Assembly: GCA_937873445.1 (NCBI GenBank)
Contig: CALMWF010000041.1
Coordinates: forward strand, 115,414 to 179,413
Direction: 5' to 3'
Origin: an uncultured Alphaproteobacteria bacterium
GTDB taxonomy: Bacteria > Pseudomonadota > Alphaproteobacteria > Rhizobiales > Aestuariivirgaceae
Length of the DNA: 64,000 bases
The notes under the pieces: generated by a model
The model's database searches: none
The model's input: the letters and a program-made list of their open reading frames with translations, nothing else
What the model was told of the DNA's origin: nothing
Position numbers and translations under genes: made by a program
In this document: positions 61,593 through 64,000 of the stretch, piece by piece
How the letters are laid out: each line of letters starts with the position of its first letter
Numbering within the stretch: the first letter of the stretch is position 1

Positions 61593-62564
61593 TTACAGCG
61601 CCGGCACGCCGCGCTCGCGATAGGGGGTGCGGCCATAGAAGGCGCGGTAGCATTTGGAAAAGTGTGACGGCGAGGTGAAGCCGCAGGCCAGCGCCACATT
61701 GATCACCGACAGATCGGTTTGCAGCAACAGCGAGCGCGCCTTCTTCAGGCGGAGTTCGAGATAGTAGCGCTTCGGGCTGCGGTCGAGATAGCGCCGGAAC
61801 AGGCGCTCAAGCTGGCGGGTGGACAGTCCCGCCTGTTTCGCCAGCACCGAAGGCGACAGCGGGTCTTCAAGATTGTCTTCCATGCGCTCGATGATGGTGA
61901 CGAGCTTGGGATGGCGCGCGCCGATGCGCGCCGGCAGCGACATGCGCTGGTGTTCGCTGTGATGGCGGATGGGCGAGTGCAGCACCTGCTCGGCCACATT
62001 GGACGCGAGTTCCTGGCCGTGCTGGCTGGCGATCATGGTGAGCATCATGTCGAGTGCCGTGGTGCCGCCGGCACTGGTGAAGCGGTCGTCATCGATTTCA
62101 AACAGACCGCCCGTGGCATCAAGGTCGGGGAAGGCCTCGGTGAAGCCGGGCATGTTTTCCCAGTGGATGGTGCAGCGCTTGTTGGCCAGCAATCCGGCCT
62201 CGGCCAGCAGATGGGCGCCGGTGCACACCGCGCCGATGACCATGCCCTTGCGCGCCGCCTTTCTCAGCCAGTTAAGCAGGCGCTTGTCGGAGTGGTGCTG
62301 GATGTTGAGACCGCCACAGACGATGACCAGCGCCTCGGCCGGAATGGCCTCCAGATCGCCGTCCACCATGGTGAGGATGCCGTTGGATGCCGCCACCGGC
62401 TGGCCATCGGCCGAATGCATGGTCCATTTGTAGAGTGGCTTTTCCGCCGCCCGGTTGGCCAGACGCAACGGCTCGATGGCCGAGGTGACGGGCATCATGG
62501 TGTATTCCGGCACCAGGATAAGGGCGATCTCCTGCGGCAGTTGTTTGGGCGGATCACCGAACAT
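61593..62564 (-). CDS. GlxA/ArgR-type transcriptional regulator (DJ-1/PfpI domain plus AraC HTH)
   Basis: A 323-residue regulator. The N-terminal GATase1-like domain (about residues 15-190) has AIEPLRLANRAA, VVCGGLNIQ-like sequence and AVCTGAHLLAEAGLLANKRCTIHWE. The C-terminal AraC domain has LAKQAGLSTRQLERLFRRYLDRSPKRYYLELRLKKARSLL and VALACGFTSPSHFSKCYRAFYG. This family (ArgR, GbdR, CdhR) controls arginine, betaine and carnitine catabolism. The start at 62564 has GGAG six bases upstream and is preferred over ATG 62576. It is divergent from a MetF-like gene across an array of TGYCG sites. Confidence 0.9.
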   Translation of the reverse strand: MFGDPPKQLPQEIALILVPEYTMMPVTSAIEPLRLANRAAEKPLYKWTMHSADGQPVAASNGILTMVDGDLEAIPAEALVIVCGGLNIQHHSDKRLLNWLRKAARKGMVIGAVCTGAHLLAEAGLLANKRCTIHWENMPGFTEAFPDLDATGGLFEIDDDRFTSAGGTTALDMMLTMIASQHGQELASNVAEQVLHSPIRHHSEHQRMSLPARIGARHPKLVTIIERMEDNLEDPLSPSVLAKQAGLSTRQLERLFRRYLDRSPKRYYLELRLKKARSLLLQTDLSVINVALACGFTSPSHFSKCYRAFYGRTPYRERGVPAL

Positions 62565-62587
62565 GAGGATCTCCATTGGCGACGAAG

Positions 62588-62690
62588 TGCCGCATTTTGG
62601 GCATAAAAGCCATTTTCCGTCAAGCGAAGACAAAAAAACGACACTAGACATTGGTGTTGTCAAAAAACGGCATTGCCTGTCGCATTTTCG
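62588..62690. promoter_or_regulatory. Array of TGYCGYWTTTT sites between regulator and MetF-like gene
   Basis: Four similar 13-mers lie in the divergent promoter region: TGCCGCATTTTGG (plus, 62588-62600), TGTCGTTTTTTTG (minus, 62643-62631), TGCCGTTTTTTGA (minus, 62672-62660) and TGTCGCATTTTCG (plus, 62678-62690). A further TGTCGC is at 62697. GATase1-type AraC regulators such as Pseudomonas ArgR bind TGTCGC-type half-sites, so these are probably operators of the adjacent regulator. Confidence 0.6.
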
Positions 62691-62744
62691 TGCGATTGTC
62701 GCCACGGGGCGCGGCAAAGCTCGGCCATGTCCGGAGCTTCGCCC

Positions 62745-63623
62745 ATGACTGCAACCCATTCATCCCAGCCACAAAGTCCGGTGGCGGCCTTTCTGGCCAA
62801 CGCCTCCATGGAAATCACCCCCAGGCAGGTGGAGAAGCTGCCGCTGCTGGTGAAGCATTTGCGGCCGGGCGCGCGCGTGTTCATCGCCCTCATTGATCCC
62901 GCCGAAGTGGCGGGCCAGATCACCGCTGCCAAGGCGGTGCGCCAGGCGGGGTTTGATCCCGTTCCCCACATTCCGGCGCGCTTTGTGCGTGATGCGGCCG
63001 ACCTTGATGCCCGCGTCGCTGGCTTCGTGCGCGAAGGCGGCGTTTCAACCGTGTTGGCGCTGGGGGGTGGTGCTGCCCAGCCCATGGGCGCCTTTGACTC
63101 CACCCTGCAGATGATGGCGACCGGCGTGTTTGAGCGCCATGGCATCACCACCATTGGCATTGCCGGGCACCCCGAGGGCAATCCCGACATTGAGAAGATT
63201 CACGGCGAGGCCATGCTGCTCAGGGCGCTGAAGGACAAGCAGCAGTGGCTGAATGACAAGGGCCGGAGCGGCTTCATTGCCACCCAGTTCCTGTTTGAAG
63301 CCGCACCGCTGGCCGCCTGGGCCGCCGGACTGCGCAAGGAAGGCATCACACTCCCCATCGCGGCGGGCATTCCCGGCCCCGCCACCATCAAGACGCTGGT
63401 GAAATATGCCGCCATGTGCGGCGTTGGCAATTCCGCCCGCTTCATCAAGAAGCAGGCGCTCAACATCACCAAGCTGCTCACCGTGTCGGCGCCCGATGAT
63501 CTGGTGGAGAAGCTGGCGGTGCTGCATGAGGCGAAGCCGGAACTGGGCATTGCCGCGCCCCACCTCTATCCCTTCGGCGGCTTCGACAAGCTGTTTGACT
63601 GGATGGCCCCAAAGCTGGTCTGA
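62745..63623 (+). CDS. Methylenetetrahydrofolate reductase-like protein
   Basis: A 292-residue protein of the MTHFR TIM-barrel superfamily. ASMEITPRQVEKLPLLVKHLRPGARVFIALID replaces the usual SFEFFPPK start; HIPARFVRD, VLALGGGAAQPMG and TTIGIAGHPEGNPDI correspond to the barrel strands that bind FAD and folate in MetF, and FIATQFLFEAAPLAAW matches ITQFFFD. It is a shortened, divergent MetF of the kind found with one-carbon demethylation genes in Rhizobiales. CGGAG eight bases upstream supports ATG 62745. The divergent GlxA-type regulator probably controls it, perhaps in response to a betaine-like compound. Confidence 0.85.
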   Translation: MTATHSSQPQSPVAAFLANASMEITPRQVEKLPLLVKHLRPGARVFIALIDPAEVAGQITAAKAVRQAGFDPVPHIPARFVRDAADLDARVAGFVREGGVSTVLALGGGAAQPMGAFDSTLQMMATGVFERHGITTIGIAGHPEGNPDIEKIHGEAMLLRALKDKQQWLNDKGRSGFIATQFLFEAAPLAAWAAGLRKEGITLPIAAGIPGPATIKTLVKYAAMCGVGNSARFIKKQALNITKLLTVSAPDDLVEKLAVLHEAKPELGIAAPHLYPFGGFDKLFDWMAPKLV

Positions 63624-63666
63624 CCGTTTGAATGAATAAAAGTGCTTATATGTTTAGCGCACATAG

Positions 63667-63993
63667 CTAGTCGAGTCGGACGTCGTCGCGGCGGCGGTTG
63701 AACTCGGATTCGGTTAGCTTCCATCCACCCCGGCTCGGCGATTGCTCGCAACGTTCGACCTTGCCCGCGTTGAACAGCTTGATGAGCATTCCAGTTGCGA
63801 TAGCGTCGTTCATCGAGGCCACGTTCCCTCCGCCACCTCCCCCGTCGCGGAAGATACCCGCACGTCGGCTGATTACCGCTGCGCCGATGCACTCCTTCTT
63901 GTGGGCAGCTTCCAACAGCACGTCGAGAATTGCTTCCTCAAGATGAAACTCCCCCAATCGAGAAAGCTGCTTCGGTCGGATGCCTGCCATCAA
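63667..63993 (-). CDS. Hypothetical protein at right edge
   Basis: A 108-residue protein whose first visible ATG is 8 bases from the window end, so the true start may lie outside. RLGEFHLEEAILDVLLEAAHKKECIGAAVISRRAGIF suggests a winged-helix-like start, with a six-Gly linker and a polar, Arg-rich end (RRRDDVRLD). Base composition is visibly less GC-biased in codon third positions than the neighbouring genes, which suggests acquisition. I do not recognise a family. Confidence 0.55.
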   Translation of the reverse strand: MMAGIRPKQLSRLGEFHLEEAILDVLLEAAHKKECIGAAVISRRAGIFRDGGGGGGNVASMNDAIATGMLIKLFNAGKVERCEQSPSRGGWKLTESEFNRRRDDVRLD

Positions 63994-64000
63994 CGATCTC

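Overview
This window is chromosomal DNA from a high-GC alphaproteobacterium, most likely of the Hyphomicrobiales/Rhizobiales type. The evidence is the gene set: a Ros/MucR regulator, FixI-FixS maturation of cbb3 oxidase, an fdsGBA-fdhD-fdsD formate dehydrogenase operon, DUF2336, DUF6456, DUF5330 and DUF1491 proteins typical of that group, and a gene-transfer-agent (GTA) type head-tail cluster. No rRNA, tRNA, CRISPR array, IS element or integrase was seen. Functions are assigned by reading translated sequence for motifs; no database search was run.

Region 1 (1-6190) holds the end of fixI with fixS, an MFS permease overlapping an L-asparaginase II type gene, a convergent Tat-exported beta-helix protein, and a small two-helix membrane protein behind a perfect FNR/FixK-type box. 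Region 2 (6254-14454) holds methylmalonyl-CoA mutase on the minus strand, a HerA-like ATPase, and an acetoin/aldehyde-type block (GAF-HTH regulator, aldehyde dehydrogenase, DUF779). Region 3 (14474-25143, mostly minus) holds a three-gene RimK cassette, an unusual HTH-RibB fusion with a palindrome just upstream, a dipeptidase, Fe-SOD, a TSUP permease, glutaryl-CoA dehydrogenase, and an msrB-oligopeptidase B-isochorismatase operon.

Region 4 (25203-36111) contains cell-envelope and regulatory genes: DUF2336, MucR, PAS_5, DUF6456, SufE, a peptidoglycan-binding protein, DUF1491, DUF1254/DUF1214, a bifunctional class A PBP and a YcgN-type cysteine-cluster protein. Three genes here have CtrA-like boxes upstream. 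Region 5 (36112-42068, minus) is the NAD-dependent formate dehydrogenase operon.

Region 6 (42180-58720, plus) is a compact GTA-like cluster in the canonical order: small and large terminase, portal, protease, capsid, connector, terminator, tail tube, chaperones, short tape measure, distal tail, hub, NlpC/P60 peptidase and megatron. It is followed by a DUF2793 protein and its own lysis genes. It lacks a g7 (head stopper) gene and any integration or replication genes, and it starts behind a good sigma70-type promoter. Region 7 (58845-63993) holds a PepSY-like periplasmic protein with a two-component system, a probable structured non-coding RNA ending in a strong terminator, a GlxA/ArgR-type AraC regulator divergent from a MetF-like gene across an array of TGYCG sites, and an orphan hypothetical gene at the right edge.
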